Part shown: in pieces, positions 8,617 through 18,257 of the stretch
Position numbering within the stretch: position 1 is the first letter of the stretch
Layout: the number at the start of each line of letters is the position of its first letter
Source of the DNA: Ruminococcus sp.
GTDB taxonomy: Bacteria > Bacillota > Clostridia > Oscillospirales > Ruminococcaceae
NCBI GenBank assembly: GCA_021201755.1
Contig: JAJQEI010000052.1
Span: forward strand, 1-64,000
DNA: 64,000 bases
Reading direction: 5' to 3'
Notes under the pieces: model-generated
The model's database searches: none
What the model was told of the DNA's origin: nothing
The model's input: only the letters and a program-made list of their open reading frames with translations
Position numbers and translations under genes: made by a program

Positions 8617-10212
8617 TCATGGGCTTTCTAACGCCATGATTCCTGCGGCAATTTCACGCAAAACTGGGGATGCGCAGTCGTTTCCATAACCATCGTCCTC
8701 TGCCAAAACGGTCACCACGTATTTTGGCGATTGGGAAGGGAAAAAAGCTGTGACCCAGCCGTCGCAGTATTCCACACCATTTTCATCATAGCGTTCGGTT
8801 TGTGCAGTAGAAGTTTTTGCACCCATTGCTAAATATTTCGGACAGCCTTCAAAATCCTCGCTTGAAGCAGCATAGCACATGGGTGTACGTAAAAAAGCGG
8901 CAGTTTCTTCTGAAATACCACTTTCAAAAGTAGCCTCTTCCTCGTTTAAAATCTCTCTGCCATTTTCCGTTATCCCGAGAATTAGTCGCCCCATGGGGAG
9001 ACTGCCGTCTCCGGCAATCGCACAGGTCATGCGGGCGATTTGCAGCGGCGTTGCGGTTAAAATTCCTTGACCGAAGCAGAAATTAGCACGTTCTGCTGGA
9101 ATATTCAGCTGTGAGACAGTGGGCAGTGTGCCGCTTAATGCAGTGATACCAGATGCCAGAACAATTTCCTCGCCGAATCTCAATGATTTTGCCATGTTCA
9201 AAAGGGTAATAGCAGACAGTTCCTGACTGAGGGCGATAAAATAAGGATTGCAGGAGCTACGCATTGCTTCCAGCATATTTTGTATGCCATGACCGCTTCG
9301 ATCGTGACAGTGAAATTCCTGTGTGCCAATGGATATGACACCGGTGCAGTCATACTGAAAGCGATATGCAATGCCGCTTTCTTTGGCACAGGTAGCAGTG
9401 ACGAGTTTAAATATTGACCCCACTGGATAAGCGTAAAGCGCACGGTTAATAAGTGGACTGTTCTCATCCTCTAACGCAGCGGACAGGTTATCGACGGAAT
9501 AGCATGGGAAGCTTGCCATTCCCAAAATATCGCCACTATTTACCTCCATCACAATGATGCAGCCTTTTTCCAGCGATGCGCCGGCAGTTTCGCATAGGCG
9601 TTGTATATCAGCGTCTAACGTTGTGATAACGCCATAGGTTGGATTGGCACCGTAGCGAATTTGCAGATTGTCACCAGAGAGAACACCGCTTGTGCCGTCC
9701 ACAGAAAATGTGACACTCCAGCGAGAGGTCTCGCTGCGGAGGATATTGTCGAATGCAGCTTCAATGCCGGATACCCCTACGCCGTCTGCTGTGTAGCCGA
9801 TGAGATGCTGCGCCAGAACAGGAACAGCATAGCGTTCTGGAATTTCTAAGATTGTCACGTCAGCGCAGTCGATTTCAGCAGTATCGATTTCACAGACGAA
9901 GGGCATCCCCTGTTCCACGCTAGACAGAAACGACGTTTTGTCGAGAACGTGTGGAAGGAGTGCTTCCACTGCTTCCGCAGTAGGACTGACTACCGCTTGA
10001 TAGGTTGTAGTGGCGTTGACCAATGGTGTACCGTTTCGGTCATAGATTGTACCGTTTGCTGTACCTGCGGTGACTGTGTAGGTGCTTTGTTGTATGGCAG
10101 TTTGGATATAACCTGATTTTTGTGAGAGAAGTGCGAGCCAGATGGCGGAAATGGAAAATAGGAGAATGAGAAATAGGCGAATCCAAGCGAGCCGTTTTTT
10201 TAGCGTTTGCAT
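8617..10212 (-). CDS. Class B penicillin-binding protein (transpeptidase)
   Basis: Peptidoglycan cross-linking enzyme, 531 residues. A short cytoplasmic stretch and one membrane helix (IRLFLILLFSISAIWLALL) precede a dimerisation-like region with GTIYDRNGTPL and then the transpeptidase domain. Catalytic motifs are SxxK in YPVGSIFKLVTA, SxN in SSCNPYF, and KTS in GAKTSTAQT where KTG is usual. The length and layout recall PBPA/SpoVD-type proteins without a PASTA domain. ATG at 10212 is preceded by AAGGAG at 6 nt. The KTS variation is noted as a finding. Confidence 0.85.
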   Translation of the reverse strand: MQTLKKRLAWIRLFLILLFSISAIWLALLSQKSGYIQTAIQQSTYTVTAGTANGTIYDRNGTPLVNATTTYQAVVSPTAEAVEALLPHVLDKTSFLSSVEQGMPFVCEIDTAEIDCADVTILEIPERYAVPVLAQHLIGYTADGVGVSGIEAAFDNILRSETSRWSVTFSVDGTSGVLSGDNLQIRYGANPTYGVITTLDADIQRLCETAGASLEKGCIIVMEVNSGDILGMASFPCYSVDNLSAALEDENSPLINRALYAYPVGSIFKLVTATCAKESGIAYRFQYDCTGVISIGTQEFHCHDRSGHGIQNMLEAMRSSCNPYFIALSQELSAITLLNMAKSLRFGEEIVLASGITALSGTLPTVSQLNIPAERANFCFGQGILTATPLQIARMTCAIAGDGSLPMGRLILGITENGREILNEEEATFESGISEETAAFLRTPMCYAASSEDFEGCPKYLAMGAKTSTAQTERYDENGVEYCDGWVTAFFPSQSPKYVVTVLAEDDGYGNDCASPVLREIAAGIMALESP

Positions 10213-10280
10213 CATATGCTCCTTTGTATCAAATCTGTGAGACTTTCCACTTATTCTATCCAGAAGTGCCTCAATTATAC

Positions 10281-10318
10281 TTAAGCACCGCACAGTGCTT
10301 GTTCTGCTCTGTGCGGTG
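10281..10318 (-). terminator. Hairpin downstream of ABC permease gene
   Basis: AGCACCGCACAG and CTGTGCGGTGCT form a 12-bp stem just past the permease stop. The following T tract is weak, so it may be a processing or protection hairpin. Confidence 0.6.
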
Positions 10319-10324
10319 CTGCCC

Positions 10325-12475
10325 TTATTTTATAAAAATATATCCAGCGGATTCATTGTAGTAATATAGCGAAAATGCGTTGCTTTCTGTAATGGTATCA
10401 TCTGCAAAAACAGCTGTATCAATGGGTAAAAGCATTGACGTGTCTATGCCGTTTTCTGCATCATAAGCGTAAATCACCACTTTGGGTTCGCCTACTGTCA
10501 GTGATGCATCCAAATCTACATAAGACCAGAACAGTTGCAACAGGCCTTGGTCAGCAGCAATGGCTCCATCTAAGTCGCCATCCATGTTCAGGCGGTATTG
10601 TTCTGAATCCATCCTGACGCTATAGTCATAGGCGTTTGCCGAAAAAGTGTAGTATATGTTTGGATTTTTGCATGCAATATTTTCCACCAGGTTTTCCACA
10701 TTCTCCACTTGACTTGTGGAAATCTTGTCATAAACGAGCTGTAATGTGTTTGGCGTCAGTTTTTCCGACAGGACGCATTCCAGTAAAGCGGAGCTTCCGC
10801 CATTTTGGAATGTATAGGTCAGGGTTTGATACTCGTCGGAGGTGTCGTCGGATTGTGTAAACAAAGTATCAAAATCGCAGGATAATCGTTCTGCCTGATA
10901 GCTTTCCAGAATTTCTGTCAAATCCGCTTGAGAAAGATTGTAGTCGCTATCGAGGTATAGCGTATTTTCCACGTAATCCGGAAGCTGATACCAAATTGCC
11001 CGATATGCTTCGTTCGTTTGCAGCGCATCGCTTAATTGTTCCACTGCATCTGTGGGAAAGAAAATGATACGAGAAATCGTGCTGCTGTCGGTGCAAATGT
11101 CCACACAATAAGCGGTGTAAGATGATTTACTGTCACTTTCGTCGAAATCATAGTTGTAGTATTGATTATAATATTTTTCGTGATCCGATTCCCATGTAGT
11201 TAAGTTTTCGTTCAGATATTCAGATACAAGTGTAATTGCCGTTTCGTCTGTGATTTTTACATTTTGGGATTACATTCCTGCATATGCTGAGAAGGTGAAA
11301 TAGAAATCGGAATCATAGTCGTTCCCTTGATAGATGGAAATGCTTTCGATTTCGTAGGCGTCGGGACGATTACTTAGAATCTGATTGTAGGCCAGATTGA
11401 CGCCAAAAAGTATTCCAACGTTTAGTAAAACAACAATGCCTAGTCCAGGAACTGCAGTGAGGAGATTTTTCCACTTTCTGGTTGTAATCAGCTCGTAGAC
11501 GAAGTAGAGGAGTACGATTGGGACATAGATAATCACATAGAGGAAAGCGTCATCGACGGCGTTTCCGAGTTTTATCTCTAGGGTGAGAACACTCGTGAAA
11601 AACAGGTAGGGAATCATGGTAATTAGAATGCGATAACAATGCTGCAAATATTTTGACGGTGCAGACTGTCCTGCGGCTTCGCTGCGGCGACGTTGAAAGA
11701 AGAAGCCGCCAATTCCGAAATAACATAGCGACAAAAGCAGCGTGTAAACCAGTGGCTTCCAAGTGGGCGTTAAGACACTGGAAAGGGTAAAGTTATTGGA
11801 AAAGTCAAATATACTTGCCAATAGGGAGAACAGGAGGTTGCTGCTGTTTGAAAAGAAACCAGTGTTTGATCTGTTTAAAAAGAATGGCAGATAGTTTTGC
11901 AGTAGCATTTGAAAATATGCCACGCAAAATCGTGGTATAAATAGCAGTACAAGAGATAATACCACGTTCGTAAAGCCGGTTCCGGTAATGCCCATCACCA
12001 ATAGTGTGCCGCTTGCGGTCAGCAGACACATGAAAATAACACTCAGCGTGTAGGGCAAAATGGTGTTGTACAATAGCTGTAGATTTGGCTGCATACAACA
12101 CAGAAGCGTTGTCACCAGCATAGACCCGACCACCCAAATGAGAATCCATAGTATAATGGCACCTATGAAGCTTTCATAGAGGAACAGTCGTTTGTGTGGC
12201 AGTGCATGATAAAAGTCTGATGCAGCACGGTTGTTTAAGAAACGGAATAGCCACAGCGTCATGAAAAAAGTCATAGGGATTGCGAGCAGCGCACCCAAGT
12301 TCATTTGATAGGCTTGTGCTGTGTAGAGACTGTTTTCGTTGGAGTAGTCGATATAGCCGGATATTGCTTGTAAAATGACCAGCAGCAAAATCAAAACCAG
12401 CGCACAAATTCCAATCATCTGGCATTGTCGAAAGCCCTCTCGAAGTAAGCCACATTTTTTAGCGTTTGTTTTCAT
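10325..12475 (-). pseudogene. ABC transporter permease (Ytr/Bcr-like), interrupted by TAA
   Basis: Membrane partner of the ATPase encoded just upstream. About six or more helices fill the N-terminal half, with the loop RAASDFYHALPHKRLFL, typical of ABC-2 permeases in GntR-controlled operons. An in-frame TAA at 11270-11272 follows the predicted extracellular strand ending AYAGM; the same frame continues for about 315 codons as SQNVKITDETAITLV and ends at 10325. The downstream half is a mostly soluble domain rich in Asp, Ser and Tyr. Whether the truncated membrane half is active is unknown. The start ATG at 12475 overlaps the ATPase stop by 17 nt. Confidence 0.75.
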
Positions 12476-13391
12476 CAGGTTTTTCTTCCTTTTGTTCCGT
12501 ATCCAATTCACCAAAGGAATAGCCGAGTGCCTCCATTTCATAGGTGAAGACTTCTTCCAGTGTCAGTGGCAGTACATCCAATAAGATGGGCGACATGGCA
12601 CGGAGCTTTTCTACAATTTCTTGTCGATCACCATTGACAATGAGGTTTGCTACACTGCCGCTTTTTTCGAAGTGTACGATTTTGATTCCAGAAAATTTTT
12701 CTTTGTCAAAAGGGGAAGAAAAGGCGATTTGAATTTTAAATTGTGAGGTCTTGAGGTTTTCAATATCGCTTTCCAGCACCAGCCCACCTTTGTGGAGCAG
12801 AGCCAATTGATTGCACAAATCTTCCAGTTCTCTCAGCGAGTGGGAGGTGATGATTGCTGTTGCACCTCGTTCCAGCACATCATCACAAATTAAGCTTTTT
12901 ACGAATTGCCGCATAACAGGATCTAAACCGTCGAACGTTTCATCGAACAGCAAATAATTCGGACGGCGACTCAAGGTGAGAATGGTAGCTGCCTGACGGT
13001 GCATTCCTTTTGAAAATTGTCCGATGGACTTATTTTGTGGCAGCTCTAACTTCTTACAGAGCGTGTCAAATCGTGACGAATCAAAATCATTATAAAGTGC
13101 CAGATGCATTTGTTTCATGCGGTTTAAATTGCCGCTTAAAAAATACAGCTCGTCTGGGACATAGGCGATTTGTTTTTTTACGTTTGGATTATCCCAAACC
13201 GGCTGTCCATCTACGAGGACGCTGCCGCTGTCTGCCTGATAGACGCCGGCGAGAACACGAAGCAGCGTTGATTTTCCCGCGCCATTGGAACCGACCATGC
13301 CATAGATACAGCCGGAGTCAATGGAACAGGAGACATTTTCCAGTGCGGTAAAATTTTGGAAGTGCTTTGTAATGTTTTGAACTTCAATCAT
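12459..13391 (-). CDS. ABC transporter ATP-binding protein
   Basis: ATPase subunit of an ABC exporter, 310 residues. Walker A is GSNGAGKST near residue 34, the signature is a degenerate FSKGMHRQ, and Walker B is YLLFDETFDGLD followed by the switch His in ITSHSLRE. A C-terminal extension of about 100 residues follows. The SKGM signature is usual for the BcrA/YtrB class. The gene lies between a YtrA-type GntR repressor gene and the permease gene with overlaps on both sides, so it belongs to one operon, probably induced by cell-envelope stress or antibiotics (inference from the family). Confidence 0.9.
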   Translation of the reverse strand: MIEVQNITKHFQNFTALENVSCSIDSGCIYGMVGSNGAGKSTLLRVLAGVYQADSGSVLVDGQPVWDNPNVKKQIAYVPDELYFLSGNLNRMKQMHLALYNDFDSSRFDTLCKKLELPQNKSIGQFSKGMHRQAATILTLSRRPNYLLFDETFDGLDPVMRQFVKSLICDDVLERGATAIITSHSLRELEDLCNQLALLHKGGLVLESDIENLKTSQFKIQIAFSSPFDKEKFSGIKIVHFEKSGSVANLIVNGDRQEIVEKLRAMSPILLDVLPLTLEEVFTYEMEALGYSFGELDTEQKEEKPDENKR

Positions 13392-13774
13392 TTGGAGGTT
13401 TCTCCTTTCTTTTTTTCAAACGCCTGTGCAACACAGGCGGAGATTTCTGTCTCAGTGATACCAGCGAGAATCAGTTCGTCCAATAGTCTTAACAAATCCT
13501 GCAATTTTCGACGTTCTTCCTGCTGTAGTTTTTCACAGGCGTCCCGACAGACAAAATAGCCTTTTCCGGGGACTGCTTGAATCAACCCCCGACTGTCCAA
13601 TTCGTTGTAGGCTTTCAAAATGGTGCGGGGATTGATCGAATGTGTGACAGAGAGATTTCGTACAGATGGGATTTGACTTTCCGGTGGTAAAGCACCAGTC
13701 AAAATAAAGCGTTCAGTTTGTGCGATAATTTGTGCATAGACTGGCGTGCGGGATAGCGGATCAATTTGAAACAT
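13388..13774 (-). CDS. GntR-family repressor, YtrA subfamily
   Basis: A 128-residue transcription regulator. The N-terminal winged helix has PVYAQIIAQTERFILTGAL and the recognition region SVTHSINPRTILKAYNELDSRGL, classic for GntR proteins. Only a short Glu/Leu-rich tail follows, as in the YtrA subfamily, which has no large effector domain. ATG at 13774 is preceded by AAAGGAGG at 6 nt. Its stop overlaps the ATPase start. Two inverted repeats flank or overlap the promoter upstream, so autoregulation of the whole ABC operon is likely. Confidence 0.9.
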   Translation of the reverse strand: MFQIDPLSRTPVYAQIIAQTERFILTGALPPESQIPSVRNLSVTHSINPRTILKAYNELDSRGLIQAVPGKGYFVCRDACEKLQQEERRKLQDLLRLLDELILAGITETEISACVAQAFEKKKGETSK

Positions 13775-13833
13775 GGCAAACCTCCTTTCGGGAAATTTGA
13801 AATAGAAGATGTAAATTTGCCTCTCTGTAATAG

Positions 13834-13856
13834 GTGTTGTACTAACGATACAACAC
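13834..13856. promoter_or_regulatory. Inverted repeat, probable GntR operator
   Basis: GTGTTGTA and TACAACAC form a perfect 8-bp inverted repeat with a 7-nt centre, just downstream of the -10 box of the GntR/ABC operon. Position and symmetry suit repressor binding. Confidence 0.65.
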
Positions 13857-13860
13857 AGTA

Positions 13861-13889
13861 AGCATAGCATATCCCCTTGCCATTGTCAA
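13861..13889 (-). promoter_or_regulatory. Promoter for GntR/ABC operon
   Basis: On the minus strand, TTGACA (13884-13889) and TATGCT (13861-13866) have a 17-nt spacer. The -35 box lies inside a second palindrome (13871-13895). Confidence 0.8.
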
Positions 13890-13895
13890 GGGGAT
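13871..13895. promoter_or_regulatory. Second inverted repeat over the -35 box
   Basis: ATCCCCTTG and CAAGGGGAT form a perfect 9-bp inverted repeat with a 7-nt centre, covering the -35 element. It differs in sequence from the downstream repeat, so a second regulator or a dual site is possible. Confidence 0.55.
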
Positions 13896-13952
13896 AATGA
13901 AAAGTTTGTTTATCCTGCACAAAAAAATCGAATTTTTTTGTAAAATTTGCCC

Positions 13953-14780
13953 TTACTTCACCTGCGTACCGCCCCACTCTACCACAGTAAAGCCTTCACG
14001 GGTAAAGGGTCCGATTTCCGGTTCTTCCACTTCTATCGGTTCCTCCAGTGCTTGAAATGCCATGAACACACGCAATACACTATCCGGTTCCGGCGTAATT
14101 TCCAGTTCAGCCGATTCCGTGTACGTCTCCTGTTGGAACGTGATGAGGTTGTACGGATTATCCTGCATCTGTGGCAGCCAGTAGACGATAAATTCGTTGT
14201 ACTCCCTCGGTGTCAGACCGATTTCTGCTAACGTCTCCTGTAAAAATTCCGCCGTATCTTCTCCCTTTATGACGAATCCCTCAGACATATCCCACTGGGA
14301 ATCCGTTTCGCCCTCCCAGTATAAGTAGGAATATTCCATGCCGTCGGCGAGATTTGTCAACGTGCCGTCCGGCTGCGCCGTCACTACCCAGCCGTCGTCA
14401 TACGCCGGATAGGTACAAGTCAACTCTCCACGGAGATCGAGTTTCACAGTCACTTCTGTCGTTTCCTCTAGATATAAGTAGATGACGGGTTTGTATGCCA
14501 TATAATCGGTAACAATATAAACATCCCTATACTCCGTTGTAGACGTCACTTCTTCCAGTTTATTTTCGCCTGTTGTTGTGGCAGTAGTTTTCATTGTGGT
14601 GGCAGTGGTCGTCATTGTCGTAGTTGTAGTAGTCGTAGTCGTCGTGGTTGTTGACGTAGTTGTCGTGGCTTTCGTTGTCGATACGAGTCGCCGACTGGAC
14701 GAATCCTCCTCGTCACAGCCAGCGAGACTACACAGCATTACCGCCGTGACCAGTATGGCGAGTGGCTTTTGTGTTTTCAT
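13953..14780 (-). CDS. Secreted lipoprotein with Thr-rich linker
   Basis: A 275-residue exported protein of unknown function. The signal peptide ends in a lipobox LCSLAGC, predicting lipid attachment at the Cys near residue 22. A poly-Thr linker with occasional Met, Ala and Lys follows (about residues 35-70), then a soluble domain with YKPVIYLY, a Trp/Tyr-rich middle and a C-terminal EGFTVVEWGG. The MAYKPVIYLY start resembles domains found in other Clostridial lipoproteins, but no family is assigned. The gene follows trmFO by 21 nt at the end of the infC-trmFO directon, so co-transcription is possible. Confidence 0.7.
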   Translation of the reverse strand: MKTQKPLAILVTAVMLCSLAGCDEEDSSSRRLVSTTKATTTTSTTTTTTTTTTTTMTTTATTMKTTATTTGENKLEEVTSTTEYRDVYIVTDYMAYKPVIYLYLEETTEVTVKLDLRGELTCTYPAYDDGWVVTAQPDGTLTNLADGMEYSYLYWEGETDSQWDMSEGFVIKGEDTAEFLQETLAEIGLTPREYNEFIVYWLPQMQDNPYNLITFQQETYTESAELEITPEPDSVLRVFMAFQALEEPIEVEEPEIGPFTREGFTVVEWGGTQVK

Positions 14781-14801
14781 TTTTACCGCCCTTTCTTGTC
14801 G

Positions 14802-16109
14802 TTACGTATTTGCGTTGAGATACACTTCCAATGCTGCGAGGCTCCGCTCCGCATACGCCTGATACTTCTCCTGTTTCCCACGGATGCGCTCCGGCAATTC
14901 CGGCAGGATGCCCATATTTGCGCCCATTGGTTGAAAATCGCCGCCGGTATATCCACTAATATAATGTGCCAGTGCGCCCATCATGGTTTCTGCCGGCAAT
15001 AGGAGTGATGGCTTGCCATGCAGCGTTCTCGCCAAATTTTTTCCAGCCAAAATGCCGCTTGCTGCCGATTCCATGTATCCCTCCACGCCAGTCATTTGTC
15101 CTGCAAAGTAGAGAACTGTTGTGCCACGCAGCCGATAGTCCGCATCTAACAGCCGTGGACTATCTAAAAATGAATTGCGATGCATGACACCATAACGCTG
15201 GAATTCTGCCCGTTCCAGTCCTGGTATTAACGAGAAAACACGCTTTTGCTCTGGAAAGCGTAAGTTCGTCTGAAATCCCACCAGATTGTATAGCGTTCCC
15301 GCTTGATTTTCACGCCGCAGCTGTACCACCGCCCAAGGGCGATGACCTGTTTTCGGATCTGTCAGTCCCACCGGCTTGAGCGGGCCAAATCGCATCGTAT
15401 CCTTTCCACGAGATGCCAATACCTCAATGGGCATACATCCCTCATAAACTCGAAATGCCGCTTTGTCACATTTGTGCAGCGGCGCACGTTCTGCTGTAAT
15501 CAATGTCTCATAAAACGTCTCGTATTCCTCTTGATTCATCGGACAGTTGATATAGTCTGCATCTCCTCTGCCATAGCGTGCGGCAAAGAAGATTTTCTCT
15601 GGATTCAAGCTGTCGAACCGAACGACTGGAGCTGCCGCATCAAAAAAATTTAAGGGTTTGCCGCAGCGTTTTTCGATTTCTGCCGCCAGTATGCCAGCCG
15701 TCAGCGGCCCTGTTGCAACCACACATGGCGTATTCGAAATCGCAGTTGCTTCTGTTTCTGACAGTGTAATATTCGGATGATTGCGAATGGCTTTGGTGAC
15801 AGCATCTGAAAACCGTTCTCTGTCTACCGCCAGTGCGCCTCCAGCCGGTACAGCGTATTGTTTTGCAATTGGTACTAATAGCGACCCCAGCTGTTCCATT
15901 TCCGCTTTCAGTAGACCAGCTGCCGAGTTTAACCGGCTTGCTTTTAGTGAATTGGAACAAACCAACTCTGCTAGTCCCGAGTAGTGATGTACAGGTGTAT
16001 ATTGCTGTGGTTTCATTTCGATAAGATTCACATGATATCCCGCCTGTGCCAGCTGCCATGCTGCCTCACATCCAGCCAAGCCACCGCCGATGACTGTCGC
16101 ATCTGCCAT
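14802..16109 (-). CDS. trmFO: FAD/folate-dependent tRNA (uracil-54-C5-) methyltransferase
   Basis: Makes ribothymidine at position 54 of tRNA, using methylenetetrahydrofolate and FADH2. The 435-residue length is usual. The N-terminal Rossmann motif is VIGGGLAGCEAAWQ, and family motifs include the substrate-side YSGLAELVCSNSLK and GQMTGVEGYMESAASG for flavin binding. ATG at 16109 starts 3 nt past the topA stop. The topA-trmFO order matches Bacillus and many Clostridia. Confidence 0.95.
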   Translation of the reverse strand: MADATVIGGGLAGCEAAWQLAQAGYHVNLIEMKPQQYTPVHHYSGLAELVCSNSLKASRLNSAAGLLKAEMEQLGSLLVPIAKQYAVPAGGALAVDRERFSDAVTKAIRNHPNITLSETEATAISNTPCVVATGPLTAGILAAEIEKRCGKPLNFFDAAAPVVRFDSLNPEKIFFAARYGRGDADYINCPMNQEEYETFYETLITAERAPLHKCDKAAFRVYEGCMPIEVLASRGKDTMRFGPLKPVGLTDPKTGHRPWAVVQLRRENQAGTLYNLVGFQTNLRFPEQKRVFSLIPGLERAEFQRYGVMHRNSFLDSPRLLDADYRLRGTTVLYFAGQMTGVEGYMESAASGILAGKNLARTLHGKPSLLLPAETMMGALAHYISGYTGGDFQPMGANMGILPELPERIRGKQEKYQAYAERSLAALEVYLNANT

Positions 16110-16112
16110 CGT

Positions 16113-18206
16113 TTATGCACCTCCATTGCATGGACGTGAATAGCCACAGCCCTCTTTTTTACAGAGCAGCGTTCCCGACTTTTTACCCTTTTGGAAAAGC
16201 GTTGCGCCACACTGGGGACATTTTTCCTCTGTAGGAGCATTCCATGTGACGAAATCACAGTCTGGATAACCTTCGCATCCGTAGAACGTCCGTCCACGTT
16301 TGGACTTTTTTACCATGACTTTTTTACCGCATTTCGGGCAAATGCCGGATGTTTCTTGAACGATACGCTTTGTATTCGTACATTCTGGAAATCCAGAACA
16401 ACCGAGAAACTGACCGTATTTTCCGATTTTGATGACCATGTTCTTGCCACATTTTTCGCAGACAATATCGGTTTCCTCGTCCGGTATTTTGACTCGTTTG
16501 CCCTCCATTTTTTCTTCGGCAGTTTCTAGTGTCCTAGAGAAATCTCCATAAAATTCTTCTAAGGTTTCCATCCAGCCTTTTTTTCCCTGTTCCACTTCGT
16601 CCAAGTTATTTTCCATTTGAGCCGTGAATTTGACATCGAGGATATTTTGAAAATGTTCCTTCATCAAGTCTGTCATCACTTCTCCCAGTACAGTCGGCTT
16701 CAGTTGCTTTCCCTCTCGTTCTACATATTGGTGACTTGTAATTGTCGTAATGGTCGGCGCATAGGTACTCGGTCTGCCGATTCCGTTTTCCTCCAGTGCT
16801 TTAATGAGCGTTGCTTCGGTATAGCGTGGGGGTGCCTGTGTGAAGTGTTGATTTCCAGCGAGGGACTGTAATTTTATTTTTTGCCTCACCTCCATTTCCG
16901 GCAGGTTTTTATTTTCGCCTTTTTCGTTTTTGTCGTTGTCGTAGACGGCAGTAAATCCATCGAATTTTACGGACGAACCCGTTGCTTTGAAGAAACAGTG
17001 ATCCGCTTCAATATCCACGGAAACGGTGTTCATTTCTGCATCTGCCATCTGGCTGGCGATAAAGCGTTCCCAGATGAGCTTATAGAGTTTATATTGATCC
17101 GGTGTCAGATTTTTCTTTGCCTGTTGTGGTGTCAGCTCCGGCAATGAGGGACGAATGGCTTCGTGGGCATCTTGTGCATTTTTCTTGGTCTTGTAGACAC
17201 GCTTTTGCAGTGGTAAATAATTTGCACCAAAAGTATTCTCTATATACTGTGCTGCCGCAGCTTGTGCCTCATCAGAAATGCGCAGACTATCGGTACGCAT
17301 ATAGGTAATCAAACCCACTGCACCCATACCGTTGATTTCTATGCCTTCGTATAGTTCTTGTGCCACTTTCATGGTACGTTTCGATTGAAATCCCAGGCGA
17401 TAGGAGGCGTCTTGTTGCAAGGTAGAAGTGATAAACGGTGGCGCAGGATGCCATTTTGACACACGTTTTTTGGTATTCTGTACGGTATAATTTGCGTTTT
17501 TCAGCCGTTCCAAAAGGACATCTGCGGCTTCTTTGTTCGGAATTTCCATTTTATCTACACGTTTGCCGTCTACCTTGATCAATTTTGCAGCAAATATTGC
17601 GCTCGATGGTGGCGCACTGCATTTTGCATCAATCGACCAATATTCCTGTGGTACAAATGCACGAATCTCGTTTTCCCGATCCACAATCAATCGTACCGCC
17701 ACAGACTGTACTCTGCCTGCGGACAATCCCTGACGCACCTTTTTCCACAAAAATGGACTGAGTTTATAACCCACCAAGCGATCCAGAATGCGGCGTGCCT
17801 GTTGGGCGTTGACCAAATCCAGATCAATTTTATGCGGATGGCTCATGCCATTTTTGATGCCGTTTTTGGTGATTTCGTTGAATTCCACACGATTATTGCC
17901 GTTCATGTCCAGTTTTAAAAGCTGTGCTAAGTGCCAGGAAATTGCTTCTCCCTCTCGATCCGGGTCAGTTGCCAGATAAACAAAGTCCGACTTTTTCGCC
18001 TCTGTTTTTAGCTTTCTGATGACGTCGCCTTTGTCTTTCATATTGGTATATTGTGGCGTAAAGCCGTTTTCCACGTCTACGCCTAACTTTGATTTTGGCA
18101 AGTCTCTGACGTGACCCATGGAGGCAATGACTTCATAACCCTTGCCCAGATATTTTTGAATGGTTTTCGCCTTTGCCGGCGACTCTACGATTACTAATTT
18201 TGACAT
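16113..18206 (-). CDS. topA: DNA topoisomerase I
   Basis: Type IA topoisomerase that relaxes negative supercoils, 697 residues. The Toprim domain begins with VESPAKAKTIQKYLG and has the acidic triad in TDPDREGEAISWHL. The catalytic Tyr lies in ITYMRTDSLRIS. Three C-terminal zinc-ribbon repeats are visible (CEKCG..., CPKCG..., CPQCG...). The last appears complete with LLCKKEGC. The ATG at 18206 is standard. It follows dprA and precedes trmFO. Confidence 0.96.
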   Translation of the reverse strand: MSKLVIVESPAKAKTIQKYLGKGYEVIASMGHVRDLPKSKLGVDVENGFTPQYTNMKDKGDVIRKLKTEAKKSDFVYLATDPDREGEAISWHLAQLLKLDMNGNNRVEFNEITKNGIKNGMSHPHKIDLDLVNAQQARRILDRLVGYKLSPFLWKKVRQGLSAGRVQSVAVRLIVDRENEIRAFVPQEYWSIDAKCSAPPSSAIFAAKLIKVDGKRVDKMEIPNKEAADVLLERLKNANYTVQNTKKRVSKWHPAPPFITSTLQQDASYRLGFQSKRTMKVAQELYEGIEINGMGAVGLITYMRTDSLRISDEAQAAAAQYIENTFGANYLPLQKRVYKTKKNAQDAHEAIRPSLPELTPQQAKKNLTPDQYKLYKLIWERFIASQMADAEMNTVSVDIEADHCFFKATGSSVKFDGFTAVYDNDKNEKGENKNLPEMEVRQKIKLQSLAGNQHFTQAPPRYTEATLIKALEENGIGRPSTYAPTITTITSHQYVEREGKQLKPTVLGEVMTDLMKEHFQNILDVKFTAQMENNLDEVEQGKKGWMETLEEFYGDFSRTLETAEEKMEGKRVKIPDEETDIVCEKCGKNMVIKIGKYGQFLGCSGFPECTNTKRIVQETSGICPKCGKKVMVKKSKRGRTFYGCEGYPDCDFVTWNAPTEEKCPQCGATLFQKGKKSGTLLCKKEGCGYSRPCNGGA

Positions 18207-18257
18207 ACGCTCTTTCCTTCTGATTTCTCACTTTGCAGTGAGATGATTTCTGATTGA

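Noticed and set aside
14578..14862. Poly-Val plus-strand frame
   Set aside because: Shadow of the Thr-rich lipoprotein linker.
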